A stretch of 64,000 bases of DNA from positions 186,001 through 250,000 of the forward strand of contig JAZAYU010000202.1 in NCBI GenBank assembly GCA_038501625.1. Direction: 5' to 3'. The position numbers were made by a program, and so were the translations under genes. The DNA comes from Corbicula japonica. Its lineage: Eukaryota > Mollusca > Bivalvia > Venerida > Cyrenidae. The notes under the pieces are model-generated. The model made no database searches. It was not told where the DNA came from and saw only the letters and a list, made by a program, of their open reading frames with translations. This document shows positions 45,701-51,270 of this stretch, piece after piece (positions within the stretch are counted from its first letter, which is position 1; each line of letters begins with the position of its first letter).

Positions 45701-48548
45701 GAAGTCAGTAGTTATAAAGATCCGATCTCAGTTTTGCGGTCCCATAACCGGAACTGACAAAATGGAAAGAGAAAAACTAAATTGACCCACCCAGGCAATC
45801 ATAGATGAAATTAAAGAAACATAACAATTGTATTTCATAACAATGTAAAAAGATGTGAATAACGCAACAACAAAATGAAATATCATGAAACAAACTAAAC
45901 TTAAATTTAAACTTATAAAATTGTACGTATACAGATTAGAAATAAGAAGTGATATTCAATAACTGAAGTTTGTTCAATGTTTATAACGCTATCTTTCCAC
46001 TATGAACAACGTCAAATGTAAAAAAAGCAACACCCATATCTTACAGAATGAAACGGCCGGTCCAGCTACATGCTAATGTCGCCATTTACATTATTTTGTG
46101 TTTAATAATAAATGTGTGTATCTGTTGCTTTTGTTGTTCTTTGTATTCGAACCTAAGTCTGTTTCTGTAAATGAAAGTTTTACGAGAAACAACAACAACA
46201 TCAACAACAACAAAATATACATGTCAGGATGGACATCTAAATGTGGCGTTTGTCTTGTTTATATTCTTTACATTCTCGCTTGATCAAATGGTCCATAGTC
46301 ATTTACGTCTGGTAATTCAAAAGGAGGCGGACACAGGCATATTTTGATTACCATTTATCGTGTTATTATTTGGTAACACCTTTCTTAAGATCTTTGACAC
46401 ACCCAGCTTAAGTAAACTAACTAAATATTTTCATCACAATAATAACTGAATATGTATCAAAGTGTCTCGGGTTTCATCATTTCATGACATCTTTTGAATG
46501 GAAACTTTGTCGGGCGTGAAATGGATCAGATTCCAGATCGGACAGATGAACTAGATACTTGTTGATGCAGACGCGGCTATATCGGGAGACCGCTTCCTAG
46601 GCTTTTAACGTCTTCGAAATATCGAGTTAACTGAAAGTAGGCTTTGTTAATTGGTATGAATCCATTGCCAAAGTCATTTGTGGAAGATAAATGCAGAATG
46701 TCGTCGGATTGTGATACTCTTCCAATTTGTTTAAATATAGTCTGCTAGAATTTTTTAAACATGAATATCAAACTTAAAGTTTTGTTCTGTACATCAAAAT
46801 CCAATTGACATCATTACCTAAATTTCGTCGACTTATATTGCTATTGCATGTAGACGTAATAAAATTACTGAGCCATCGGTTAGTTAACAAAAAAGCAATT
46901 CTATTTGTCTTTTTTAAATCATATTTGCTTTGGAATAAACATCGGTTAAACTTTTCAGTTTGTACATAAAGCACACCACTTTGCAAACAAACACCACCCT
47001 TATGTTCATAGAAACTTCTTAAATGCTTGACTACTGTGTAGTCTAACGTTCAGTCTAATCTGTTTCTACAGGGAACGCAATTCGCAAAACATACTATAAA
47101 CTAAGTAAGGAACATCCCGGTTTTAAAAAAGGTGGGTTTGGGTTAACATCTACGAAAACCGTTCGGTCAACAATATAAACATTTTTCGATATAACAGCTT
47201 TATACAAGTTGAAATTGAAACCGATTGGCCGGCATTTTTTTCCTTACTTTTTGCAGTACAAACACATTAAATGAATCACACACAAAATTGAAATTAATAC
47301 AGATCTTTATGATAACAGTCACGCAAGAAATGGAAATACATGACAACTTAATTGTTCACGTTTATTCGGTTTCACAAGGCATCTGCAGAAATAAATATAT
47401 AATGCGAAGTTCCACCCTAGAAGCTAGGTCACTTCAAACCAAACCCAAGCTGCGTTCGTAATTTATATTTGTTTTATTAATTTCTTAAAAAATTATTTAA
47501 TGCATCACAATTCAGTTTTTATTTGTAAATAAATTTGAATCGTAATTCTCATTTGATGTGCAGTATTTTCAGAAAACCAAGCAGCACACCGGTTCGAAAT
47601 GAGGACAAAACCAATATTTAACAGGTAGCTTAATTTGGATAAGCGACCGTTCACCCAGCTGAGCCAAGCGGCCGGTCAAGGTGAGCCTACAGATTCGGTC
47701 AATCTTATCAGAATCGAAACTTGTTTGCTGTTCGTCTTAATCATAAATGGGGCTTTGAACGGAATGACACAACTGAAACGACCGACCAGTTCATTACACA
47801 AAATCAACAGCTTAATGGTTAAAACTGTTTGTAATTCTATATTCATGGCTTGTATTGATTCTCCTGTTTTGTGAAATCATATCTCTATGAATGGTTTCAT
47901 CGATTTAGTTTGTACAACACAATATACATTATTTACGTTTCAAATCTAAACATATTGTCCTTATTTATTTCAGAATTGTATATATTTTAACAAGGTATGC
48001 CATTAAAATAAACTGTTTTAGTAAATATCCGTTTAATGAATCTGCATACAAATGACAAGCGTTAAAACCAGCTTAGATGTTCAATAGTCGAGATTAAAGT
48101 TTAATGACAATGACAGAACGGATTGAGCGAAATGCTTACTATTATACATTACCACAATGTTGAACGATAAAGATAATAAAAACGATCTTGTAATAAATTC
48201 TGCAGAAACAACAACTGTAGGGTAGGCTTCTTCTCTTTTTGAATAACTGGATATTTTGTTAGTCTCATACAGTTTTTTTTAAAAATATTCTTAGATATCT
48301 TAAAAAACACTTTAAAAATCAGTTAACCTAATGACAAAAAGGTCGTTTCGGAGTACATGGAGCTAAGTTACTTAAGCATTTGTAAAACCGGAACCGCACC
48401 CATTCCCTTAGATGCATTTCTGCAAAAAGCATTTAAAAAGAAACCGTTCAAATGAAATTACGATTTTTTTTCTAAACAATAATTAAATGCTTACCTGTCC
48501 TGTAAACAGGAACAGACAGACGGACACAATAACTCCGTAAATGTTCAT
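1545..48548 (-). CDS. Multi-exon gene: secreted CTLD-LDLa-CUB-CUB-CUB-sushi x4 protein, 3' end off the window
   Basis: Sixteen minus-strand exons join with GT-AG introns and consistent phases to give 2,416 coding bases (about 805 residues) with no stop. Approximate residue layout: 1-18 signal peptide, 19-156 C-type lectin domain, 156-189 LDL-receptor class A, 189-313, 313-426 and 426-549 CUB-type domains, 549-616, 616-674, 674-745 and 745-806 sushi domains. The last exon seen ends in phase 1, so the gene continues to the left. The first intron is about 18.4 kb. Many N-x-S/T sequons suggest a glycosylated extracellular protein. Families with these modules bind carbohydrate or complement-like partners; a role in recognition or immunity is inference. 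Whether the protein ends in a membrane anchor cannot be seen. The individual exons are listed separately. I know no named gene with this exact order, so no symbol is given. Confidence 0.85.
1728..2475. other. Intron between exons 16 and 15; nothing recognised
   Basis: AT-rich sequence with no repeat, RNA gene or coding signal that I can support. Confidence 0.6.
2476..2688 (-). CDS. Exon 15: sushi (CCP) domain 3
   Basis: A phase 1-1 exon of 213 bases with the four sushi Cys in SQCSEL, FTCSFGYEL, THCTAAGW and TPSCQ. The N-terminal half is longer than usual (an insertion rich in Asn around RGNNFTNGSADF). Sequons N-F-T, N-G-S, N-L-T and N-N-T make it the most heavily marked module. Donor GTATGT, acceptor TTTCAG. 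Confidence 0.9.
2771..2907. repeat. Palindromic foldback element, copy 1
   Basis: The two halves are inverted copies centred near 2,840, with the shared core CTCAAATCTCAAGCAT and its complement around a GATTGGCTGAAAT loop. The outer ends (GCCCAAGGTT and AACCTTTGGCCCA) are also complementary. Other copies: 4,921-5,066, 11,463-11,605, 19,001-19,172, 33,103-33,171, 33,201-33,332 and 45,328-45,455. Confidence 0.9.
2908..3884. other. Intron; only weak repeat fragments
   Basis: A short inverted match sits at 3,133-3,188 (CAGCTGATTGGTTGAA against GACCAATCAGTTGCTAAG), a possible decayed relative of the foldback family. Nothing else is recognised. Confidence 0.4.
3885..4330. repeat. Diverged copy of the 175-bp tandem element
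   Basis: Contains the GAGTTATGGTTCTTGG, TTTCAAAGCTGTGGTATAA and TTGCATGCAAACTTTAACC blocks in the same order as the array at 480-1,240, then an interrupted tail ending in a TCGAATATTC-like palindrome near 4,325. Confidence 0.75.
4921..5066. repeat. Palindromic foldback element, copy 2
   Basis: Same inverted core (CAAATCTCAAGCATC against GATGCTTGAGATTTG) around a GATTGGCTGAA loop, with complementary outer ends CTCATAAAACTA and TAGTTTATGATCTTAGG. Confidence 0.88.
5640..6145. repeat. Dispersed CAGATCTGGATC repeat, two fragments
   Basis: Contains several copies, in both orientations, of a block like AACAGTGTAGATCCAGATC and its complement GATCTGGATCTGCACTG. The same family occurs at 9,545-9,615, 11,105-11,290, 22,085-22,400 and 25,435-25,610. 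It carries no coding capacity and looks like a short non-autonomous element. Confidence 0.7.
6300..6535. repeat. Dispersed repeat with TTAAGTTTTCATGAC end
   Basis: The block TTTGATTAAGAAATATT, then AAAGTTATAG and GTTAAGTTTTC[AG]TGAC recurs at 8,190-8,420 and, more diverged, at 10,440-10,760. It is an intronic dispersed repeat of unknown type. Confidence 0.6.
6610..7740 (+). repeat. Short element with six 155-bp tandem core units
   Basis: The core unit recurs with starts of GGACAAAATTTATCAAGTAA at 6,731, 6,887, 7,043, about 7,196, 7,351 and 7,507, plus a last partial at 7,663. Spacings are 153-156 bases. The array is flanked by AACAAGAGCCATGTAACACATGG on the left and GGACAGACGCACGGACG plus a GGTGGGGGGATAA tail on the right. 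Units differ from each other by a few per cent. Confidence 0.9.
8190..8420. repeat. Dispersed repeat with GTTAAGTTTTCGTGAC end
   Basis: Same family as 6,300-6,535. This copy ends in CAACGGACAGACAAAGCGATCC, resembling the tails of the tandem-core elements. Confidence 0.6.
8490..8663 (-). CDS. Exon 14: sushi (CCP) domain 2
   Basis: A phase 1-1 exon of 174 bases and the most canonical of the set: YCGTPNKINNG, YRCNPGFQI, ATCNEDGKW and VPTC. It shows C-x-x-P, the N-G turn, Y-x-C-x-x-G-F, G-x-W and P-x-C. One N-S-T sequon. Acceptor ATTGCAG, donor GTAAGT. Confidence 0.94.
8664..9140. other. Intron between exons 14 and 13, left part; nothing recognised
   Basis: AT-rich, with no feature that I can support. 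Confidence 0.55.
9147..9253. repeat. Small foldback with 40-bp arms
   Basis: CATATACCAGTCTG at 9,147 is the inverted match of CAGACTGGTATATG ending at 9,253, and the homology continues inwards through CATGAAACGC and GCGTTTCATG. The loop is about 27 bases. It is not related to the CTCAAATCTCAAGC family. Confidence 0.8.
9661..9861 (-). CDS. Exon 13: sushi (CCP) domain 1
   Basis: A symmetric phase 1-1 exon of 201 bases encoding one sushi module with four Cys: DCKAL, LSCKTGYDF, LTCENGW and IPNCK. The G-Y after the second Cys and the Trp after the third are the family hallmarks. The loop between Cys 2 and 3 is acidic (FNDEDE). Sequons N-K-S and N-M-T are present. The donor GTTGGT is weak. Confidence 0.9.
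10091..10250 (-). CDS. Exon 12: third CUB domain, C-terminal half
   Basis: The 160-base exon starts IYKDNSSTASVQPVV and ends GFKIGFGTG. Joined to exon 11 it makes F-E-I-Y-K-D, the CUB L-E-I-Y-D-G strand. FRIVFKSDLALQSKGFKIGF matches the closing F-x-S-D-x(n)-G-F-x-[IL]-x-[FY] strands. Phase 0 in, phase 1 out. The donor GTAGAA is weaker than the others. Confidence 0.84.
10440..10760. repeat. Diverged dispersed repeat in the exon 12-11 intron
   Basis: Two tandem-like copies of the AAATATTTAAAAATGGCAAAG / GTTAATGCTTTCATGAT block resemble the repeats at 6,300 and 8,190. Confidence 0.5.
10834..11042 (-). CDS. Exon 11: third CUB domain, N-terminal half
   Basis: The 209-base exon starts GCGMDIPVSASYGMIISPS, the C-G-x(n)-G-x-[IV]-x-S-P start of a CUB domain, and continues through NIQCSWNLANGS. 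It ends DKFE at a GTAAGC donor in phase 0, and exon 12 continues in frame. A second, almost identical donor lies 26 bases downstream (exon end 10,808) and would break the frame. It is described under findings. Confidence 0.85.
11105..11290. repeat. Dispersed CAGATCTGGATC repeat
   Basis: Contains ATCTGATCTGGATCAGCATTGGTCATAT and the CCGGCAGATCTGGATCCACAGTG block. It aligns with the copies at 22,190-22,380 and 25,435-25,610 in the same block order. Confidence 0.8.
11463..11605. repeat. Palindromic foldback element, copy 3
   Basis: The inverted core CTCAAATCTCAAGCATG against CAGATGCTTGAGATT, with outer complementary GGAGACCAGTC and GACTGGTCTCC. Confidence 0.88.
11639..11818. repeat. Cluster of AAGCTT palindromes
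   Basis: Ten AAGCTT hexamers occur in 180 bases, at least five of them inside the perfect decamer palindrome GCAAGCTTGC. Spacing is irregular, so it is not a simple tandem array. It directly follows foldback copy 3. Confidence 0.93.
12018..12052. repeat. ATC trinucleotide microsatellite
   Basis: About eleven uninterrupted ATC/TCA units. Confidence 0.9.
12621..14262 (+). mobile_element. Non-autonomous terminal-inverted-repeat element with a tandem core
   Basis: TGTGTCGCCTGC at 12,639-12,650 is the exact inverted match of GCAGGCGACACA at 14,245-14,256. An 18-base perfect palindrome (TGTGTTCCGCGGAACACA, 12,621-12,638) adjoins the left end. The interior is about eight units of 150-160 bases, each with GGCAACATTAAGTTTCA, TTTGAAAGGGGCATAA and GATGATATATTCCAAGT blocks. 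The last four are the most alike. A long open frame at 13,570-14,151 is produced by the repeat period and is not a gene. A one-unit relative with the same right end lies at 54,840-55,053. Confidence 0.85.
14424..14601 (-). CDS. Exon 10: second CUB-like domain, C-terminal half
   Basis: The 178-base exon starts LDLTAYDNKGVDDIKYKIMV and ends NGNVTLKYIIG. It has no Cys and little motif conservation. The assignment rests on its position, length and phase (0 in, 1 out), shared with exons 8 and 12, and on the C-terminal V-T-L-K-Y strand. One N-V-T sequon. Acceptor TTTCCAG, donor GTCAGT. Confidence 0.74.
14862..15165 (+). repeat. Dispersed 300-bp repeat, copy 1
   Basis: Blocks GTGCATATCAGGAAT, AGAGAGCATGGTATTACAATAA, CGGTCAGTTGCAAAACG and GGTTCTAGGGTGCACC occur in the same order at 54,539-54,838. 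The right half alone recurs at 53,046-53,224 and in inverted form at 60,121-60,300. It has open frames but no recognisable protein. Confidence 0.8.
15368..17600 (-). pseudogene. Broken reverse-transcriptase gene of a Penelope-like-type retroelement
   Basis: On the minus strand, conserved blocks run in order over about 2.2 kb. An N-terminal part near 17,290-16,860 includes ETPIICYKYNKPIR, FCYQPAGHIVTGDLN and LISKGPKYR. Reverse-transcriptase blocks follow (TYDFSTLYTSLPHNLI, QVIGIPMGTN at 16,616-16,011), and then a C-terminal part (VTTKIYDKRDDFNF, FYGDLIYKLKKI, 16,021-15,368). I recognise this layout from many invertebrate retroelement proteins; placing it with Penelope-like elements is inference. 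Defects: frame changes and stops in the N-terminal part, a stop at 15,620-15,622, and a deletion just after GIPMGTN that removes the region expected to hold the catalytic Y-x-D-D box. It cannot encode an active enzyme. Confidence 0.8.
18514..18674 (-). CDS. Exon 9: second CUB-like domain, N-terminal half
   Basis: The 161-base exon starts EIPSLPVVGT and contains LVWQITAPEGQLITYY. The x-W-x-[IL]-T-A-P-E-G-Q block is the CUB core strand. Only one Cys is present (TNSCKS), so the canonical first disulphide is lost. One N-L-T sequon is present. It has the same phase 1 in, phase 0 out as the other CUB first halves, which supports the assignment. Donor GTGAGT. Confidence 0.78.
19001..19172. repeat. 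Palindromic foldback element, copy 4
   Basis: GGGCCAAAGATCATAAAACC at the left pairs with GGTTTTATGATCTTGGGCCC at the right, giving the best preserved outer ends in the window. The CTCAAATCTCAAGCATCTG core is also inverted. Arms are about 70 bases. Confidence 0.92.
19173..20078. other. Intron between exons 9 and 8; nothing recognised
   Basis: AT-rich, without repeats or coding signal that I can support. Confidence 0.55.
20079..20322 (-). CDS. Exon 8: first CUB domain, C-terminal half
   Basis: The 244-base exon starts LPRITLEQNTAFIEIRTG and ends SVTFGFITG. The FIEIRTG stretch corresponds to the L-E-I-Y-D-G strand of CUB domains, but the calcium-binding Asp is a Thr. The second CUB Cys pair is absent. 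Residues SDNNFMIIRAYSTD match the strand usually read as S-x-x-x-x-[FLM]-x-[IV]-x-F-x-S-D. It is a divergent, probably calcium-independent CUB. Phase 0 in, phase 1 out. Confidence 0.82.
20323..21101. other. Intron inside the first CUB domain; nothing recognised
   Basis: No repeat copy or coding signal seen. Confidence 0.55.
21102..21229 (-). CDS. Exon 7: first CUB domain, N-terminal half
   Basis: The 128-base exon gives SSCRQYIKITGTLESINTGT and then the DNKDCIWVLEAPIGQRIRLY block. This is the CUB pattern C-x(n)-G-x(n)-C-x-W-x-[IL]-x-A-P-x-G-x-x-[IV]-x-L. Both Cys of the first CUB disulphide are present. The donor GTATGT follows a complete Tyr codon, so it is phase 0 out and phase 1 in. Confidence 0.88.
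21230..21820. other. Intron between exons 7 and 6; nothing recognised
   Basis: Contains a short open frame on the minus strand with no recognisable domain and no splice-compatible context. Confidence 0.5.
21821..21919 (-). CDS. Exon 6: LDL-receptor class A module
   Basis: A single 99-base exon encodes one complete LDLa module with the spacing C-x5-C-x6-C-x5-C and the calcium-binding end C-L-D-G-S-D-E-S-N-C. The acidic cage residues D, D and E are all present, so calcium binding is expected. The exon is phase 1-1, the usual symmetric class for shuffled extracellular modules. Acceptor TTTCAG, donor GTGAGT. Confidence 0.92.
22085..22400. repeat. Dispersed CAGATCTGGATC repeat
   Basis: Blocks TGATCAGA, AACTTCTGGGTCA and CTGACATGGATCTTGACTGTTTGC follow the same order as at 11,105-11,290 and 25,435-25,610. 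Confidence 0.7.
22790..23420. repeat. Degenerate repeats of a GACCTT-rich motif
   Basis: TGACCTT[TG] recurs at least eight times with flanking AAGTTTGAAG blocks at irregular spacing, suggesting an old tandem array with units of roughly 130 bases. Confidence 0.5.
23682..23879 (-). CDS. Exon 5: C-type lectin domain, ligand loop and C-terminal strands
   Basis: The 198-base exon starts GLHKNDNGSW, completing the WIGL-like strand, passes through WADFEPNQKRGNHTAVS and ends LPFVCKRRACLM. The EPN tripeptide sits where calcium-dependent, mannose-type lectins carry theirs. The Cys of the usual E-D-C motif is replaced (NHT), the second hairpin Cys is absent and the WND motif reads VVD. The closing core Cys (FVCKR) is present. 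The fold is therefore well supported, but calcium-dependent sugar binding is doubtful. Phase 1 in and out. Confidence 0.88.
24180..24620. repeat. Diverged copy of the palindromic element found in the 4.3-kb arms
   Basis: Blocks TCAAACTTTGCACAAAC, AACAGTAAAGAAACA, TTTGACCTTCAGTTTCTTGGTCGC and AAAACGGATGACAT match, in order, the element at 51,935-52,620. It lies in the intron between exons 5 and 4. Confidence 0.65.
24923..25008 (-). CDS. Exon 4: C-type lectin domain, central part
   Basis: The 86-base exon encodes QGGFLYYAENEIEYFDFVSS and ends KIWFG. This fits the family pattern G-G-x-L-[AV]-x-x-x-x-x-x-E followed by the conserved [IVF]-W-[IF]-G strand. Acceptor TTCTCAG, donor GTAAGT. Phase 2 in, phase 1 out. 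Confidence 0.85.
25435..25610. repeat. Dispersed CAGATCTGGATC repeat, best preserved copy
   Basis: Runs from AATCCAGATCAGGATCTGCACTGGTCA through GAACAGTGCAGATCCTGATCAGACGG to GGATCTACACTATTCGCCC. The two halves are partly inverted relative to each other. Confidence 0.8.
26104..26399. repeat. Foldback with 108-bp near-perfect arms
   Basis: The left arm 26,104-26,211 (starting AGGCTTACAGGTCTC) is the inverted match of the right arm 26,290-26,399 (ending GAGACCTGTAAGCCTAC), with only a few mismatches across about 108 bases and a 78-base T-rich loop. Flanking TATAGGCCTG on the left reappears inverted at about 27,036 beyond the TA-flanked insertion, so the original palindrome was larger. Confidence 0.92.
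26400..27032. mobile_element. TA-flanked inverted-repeat element with 61-bp tandem units
   Basis: The ends CAGTACTGAAAATAATGAAA and, inverted, CAGTACTGAAAATCACGAAA match over about 28 bases with two mismatches. A TA dinucleotide flanks each side (26,398-26,399 and 27,033-27,034), as for Tc1/mariner-type insertions. The interior is composed of permutations of GATCC, CGATTCCGATCC, AAACGCTC and TCTTTTCACTCC, including three 61-base units starting TCAAAACGCTCC or similar at 26,736, 26,797 and 26,858. No transposase frame is present. Confidence 0.85.
27193..27262 (-). pseudogene. tRNA-like relic
   Basis: On the minus strand GTGTAGTGGCTAACAC resembles a D arm, CTCGCCTCGCAAGC an anticodon arm (loop CTCGCAA) and CCGGGTTCAATACTC a TψC arm. 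The acceptor ends do not pair and the T stem is imperfect, so it is a decayed tRNA or tRNA-derived repeat head rather than a working gene. Confidence 0.4.
27263..29604. other. Intron between exons 4 and 3, upstream part; nothing firmly recognised
   Basis: Locally less AT-rich than its surroundings (28.0-28.9 kb). An isolated polymerase III B-box-like GGTTCGAGTCC lies at 28,916-28,926. Short open frames on both strands have no recognisable domain. Confidence 0.45.
29605..29686 (-). CDS. Exon 3: C-type lectin domain, first helix
   Basis: The 82-base exon gives GWSLYQGSCFKAVD and then AMPYDQADFTCL. This is the W-x-x-Y-x-G-S-C-[FY]-K start and the helix that carries the first core Cys (A-x-x-x-C) of a C-type lectin fold. 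Acceptor TTTCCAG, donor GTAAGT. Phase 1 in, phase 2 out. Confidence 0.85.
30044..30089 (-). CDS. Exon 2: N-terminal strand of the C-type lectin domain
   Basis: This 46-base exon encodes VTAVGHIDVTFQCDL plus the first base of a Gly codon, between a TTTTCAG acceptor and a GTATGT donor. The Cys matches the extra N-terminal Cys of long-form C-type lectin domains, which pairs with the Cys in the GSCF motif of the next exon. Phase 0 in, phase 1 out. The signal-peptide cleavage site should lie close to this junction. Confidence 0.72.
30199..32761. mobile_element. 2.6-kb element with 460-bp inverted arms
   Basis: The left arm 30,199-30,666 starts ACACGGTATGTATCCCAATA. The right arm 32,304-32,761 ends with the inverted copy. 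The two match along their full length at roughly 90 per cent by eye, with small indels. The 1.6-kb interior has no recognisable open frame. The left arm begins 110 bases upstream of exon 2. Long inverted arms around a non-coding middle resemble foldback or large non-autonomous DNA elements. Confidence 0.88.
33103..33171. repeat. Palindromic foldback element, copy 5 (half)
   Basis: Only one arm is present, from CAGCCAATCAGATGCTTGAG to AACCTTGGGCAC. The opposite arm is missing. Confidence 0.8.
33201..33332. repeat. Palindromic foldback element, copy 6
   Basis: A complete copy with CAGTCTCAAATCTCAAGGAT inverted against its partner across a GGCGCC centre. Copies 5 and 6 lie 30 bases apart. Confidence 0.88.
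33715..33840. repeat. GTA/GTT trinucleotide microsatellite
   Basis: A compound run of GTA and GTT units followed by CAG/CAA units on the same strand. Confidence 0.92.
33841..34757. other. First intron segment; nothing recognised
   Basis: AT-rich sequence, with a short GA dinucleotide run near 34,720-34,736 as the only pattern. Confidence 0.5.
34758..34900. repeat. Foldback with 64-bp arms and a 14-base loop
   Basis: The arms 34,758-34,821 and 34,836-34,900 are inverted copies with very few mismatches (TAAATATCACATCCCATTGG against its complement, then AGACAGTACGAAATGTTAAC). The short loop GAGGCGTTAGCCGA is itself partly palindromic. It is unrelated to the other foldback family. Confidence 0.93.
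34901..40844. other. First intron, long unremarkable stretch
   Basis: Two local direct duplications are visible: a 22-base one starting ATAACGACTGAG at 37,924-37,945 and 37,953-37,974, and CATCAGGATGACCGACAATA at 38,081-38,100 and 38,103-38,122. A fragment with a possible old coding signal (36,660-37,010) could not be identified. No other feature is supported. Confidence 0.45.
40845..41440. repeat. Tandem array of about 145-bp units (four copies)
   Basis: CAATCTTGTTTATATTTTGCA recurs at 40,845, 40,987 and 41,137 and in altered form at about 41,280. Each is followed by a GAATGT[CG]-CACAAACC block, an AAGGTCAAGATCACAGT block and GTGAAAGCTTGTC. The units are diverged. Confidence 0.85.
41441..45327. 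other. First intron; nothing recognised
   Basis: AT-rich sequence without repeat copies or coding signals that I can support. Confidence 0.5.
45328..45455. repeat. Palindromic foldback element, copy 7
   Basis: CAGTCTCAAATCTCAATCATC is inverted against GAATGCTTGAGATTTGACTGG. The outer ends GGTTATAAAACTGAGC and GCTTTATAACATTGGCACC are complementary in part. Confidence 0.85.
45456..48494. other. First intron, part nearest exon 1; nothing recognised
   Basis: A short AAC trinucleotide run lies at about 46,187-46,210. No other feature is supported. Confidence 0.5.
48495..48548 (-). CDS. Exon 1: start codon and signal peptide
   Basis: The exon encodes 18 residues, starting MNIYGVIVSV and ending LFLFTGQ. 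A short polar start followed by a hydrophobic core and a small-residue end is a typical signal peptide. It ends in phase 0 at a strong donor (CAG|GTAAGC) and joins the phase-0 exon at 30,044. The ATG is the only one in the exon. Exon 1 is remote from the rest, so its assignment rests on phase match, the signal-peptide sequence and the lack of any other start near exon 2. Confidence 0.7.
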
Positions 48549-49430
48549 CTTTCCATTCTGCCCAGAGAAGCCACTTGTGAAACGAAATATTGCACTTGGG
48601 GCGTGGTAGAGAGTAATAGAATAGGCAAGCGCCATGTACGGGTATTTACACTGTTCAACTCACCCGTAACTGAATGACTCGGTGACAATACGCTGTTACT
48701 ATAATTAACATTGGTCTTAAGGGCATAAACATTTATGTTCCTGCTTTCAAAAAGAGGTCTGTATTCGTCACGGTTTTGAAATATGTTACAATTTCTGTGA
48801 AAACAGACAAGATGACGCGAAATATCCTCCAAATTATATCGGGAAATAATAGAACGGTTTTCAAATATTGATATTTAGTTATCGTTAGCCCGTTTTAATA
48901 AAAAGTATAATGGAACACTTTGAGGTTTAATGTGGAAACTACAATTTTCTATTTTAGTCTTCATTTAAACGTTATAAGCCAGTGACAAAACGTGTACAGT
49001 AAGCTGTAAAATAATACATGTTTCATCTTCGACTTTTCCAAAATATGTTCACGTCTTGAGAAATATGAATATCAACTGTACGTGTTGATTTAGATTCAAT
49101 TTGGTTATAAAAATTTAGATCAAGATTTTAATTTACTTGAAGAGTACACTTAAGAAATGCACGCTTTATGAATATACTGCATCTGCGTTTATTATGAATT
49201 ATGTTAAATTTTCATAATATCCGTATTATACAAACATATCTCCATTTTAATGATTTCGAGATTGGTATGTGAACCATTCATTGATGTACAAGGATGTATC
49301 TCTTTCCACTTATTTCAACGTCAGCTGTTGCTGGATGTATTGATTTTGTTGTCGTCGTTAACAAATAACGTTTTATTCACCGTACTGTTGATTTTAAATA
49401 TCGAAGAAGACCCATAAACCGACATTTTTC
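48549..49430 (-). promoter_or_regulatory. Putative 5' flank of the lectin/CUB/sushi gene
   Basis: This is the sequence upstream of the exon 1 ATG on the minus strand. A TAAATA box lies at 48,643-48,648, about 95 bases before the ATG, at a plausible distance for a TATA-like element. No transcription start can be fixed from sequence, and an untranslated first exon elsewhere is possible. The inverted-duplication arm starts at or before 49,431. It could extend into this flank, because its outer edge on the other side is beyond the window. Confidence 0.25.
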
Positions 49431-51270
49431 TTTTAAAGAGTGATCGGCGCGATCACCAATCAGGAGTAGTGGACCTGAATTCCTGAGAAGCCATAATTCA
49501 CTTGACTTGAACGAAATGTCATGAAATGTCTTCATTTACATTTATCTACCACTTACGTTCTACGTGCGCAAGTTTTTAGTTTGTAAACCAACTTTTTCAC
49601 ATTACTAGTGCGTTGCAAACTTTAACTACCTTTAATGCACACTTTGACTGCCGCATGTGGTTGCAGTTTGGGTTATTACATGCTTTACATAAGATGAATT
49701 CCGTGTCAGTCAGTCTGTAACCAAATACGGTCAAAATGCATTTATAATTGAAAACAAAGATGGCGAATTACAACGATAGCAAACACGCCCATTTTGTGTT
49801 GTTCATCAACTGAGAAAACACTGTTTGTGAACCATGACTCTTTTTAGAGTTTGTATCATCCGAAAAGCGTATACCAGTACCCTTTAAACGGCATTTAACC
49901 TGACTCTTTGAAGATTGAATGGACGAAATATTCAAATAGCAGTATTTGCTCGCCTTGAAGAGGTACGCGTTATCCATAGTAAATGGTCGTGCGCTCGATA
50001 CCCACAAACAGAAGTGTTAATGACCCTGCCGGGCGGTAGCCTCACCCTTTGAAGAGTGCCAGCGACGATTGTAGATGGTAGCCATAAACTTATGATACCG
50101 GTAATGTTGTTGACCATTGCATAGAACAATACAACTTTAAAACCAGAGTAATTGTGCGTCCCGAGTGTAGAAAAATCTTAACAATCGGTTCTTGTACTCT
50201 AGTTCGTACCTTAACGATTCGAAGCATAATTAACTGTTTAAGTCCCCTTTAGAGTGTGGTAATGGCTCTTGCATTTCCAGAGCGACAATCATGGGGGTTA
50301 TATTGTGCGTTTATCGTCTGGCATTTCCTTGGCATTTACTCTCACCTGACTTTGCAGATGGTCTTTTTTCTGATGAGTGTTCACTGTTTTTAAATTGTAT
50401 ACATTATATAAAGTTATCTGGACTTTTCTGTGGATTACGCATACTAGTAGAATGTAAACTTGTTTGTGACAGTTTAATTAATGAAAGGTTAAACATTTAT
50501 AATGGAGTTACATCATTGGAAGGATTGTTATAGTTTTACAATAAAGTTCTGTTCTGTCCTATAACGAAGTTTACAACATATCTCTCGTGGGAATGATGTG
50601 TTTGATTATTCCAGGCACAGAATAAATATATCTATTAAATCTTATAATCTGATGCATAAATCTATTTAGATGCTAACTGAAGAAAAAAATATTCCCAAGC
50701 AGTATACTGTTATTTTACTATTGCAATTTTGTTTTGATAATATAATACTCCGATTTTATGTATTGATCCGTGAATATAGATATTTGGAATAATACACATG
50801 ATAGGGAAGTTACCTCTTTTAATCATATCTCAAAATTCTAAAGTAATACAAATCTGTAAACAAAATGTCGAGGCAGTGGCAGTAATGCGTTGGATTTCAT
50901 GTCAAAGGTTAAAAGGTTATGTGTTCAAACCCTAACAGGGGTTATTGTTTTTGCGACTTTAATTTCTTATTTCACTGCATACATGCAAACATCGAACAAA
51001 ATACCATGCAAAGTCGTGCAGATTTATAGTTAGTTTTCCGGGTTATCAAACAGTTTGATACCACTGGCGTTTGACCAGCTGCCCCATTCCCTCCCCCTGC
51101 CAGTCCTTTTCATTGTTTCCTTGAAAAATGGCGTCAAGTCAATGATATTATTTAATTCTACCAAAATAAGCGAAAATACAATGTATACCGTCAAACTCGT
51201 ATTAAAACTGCATATTCTATATGTATGTATGTATATAATTGAAACATGTTTCAAGTGCCAGTGTGTAAAG

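Noticed and set aside
49768..50129. Minus-strand frames of 65-79 codons, mirrored at 63,308-63,693
   Set aside because: The mirror copy has substitutions and an altered C-terminus (different frame after an indel), there is no recognisable domain, and no splice partners were found.
50880..50950. tRNA-like pattern with GTGTTCAAACCC
   Set aside because: A T-arm-like stretch is present, but no anticodon arm or acceptor stem could be drawn. The mirror copy shows it is part of the duplicated arm.
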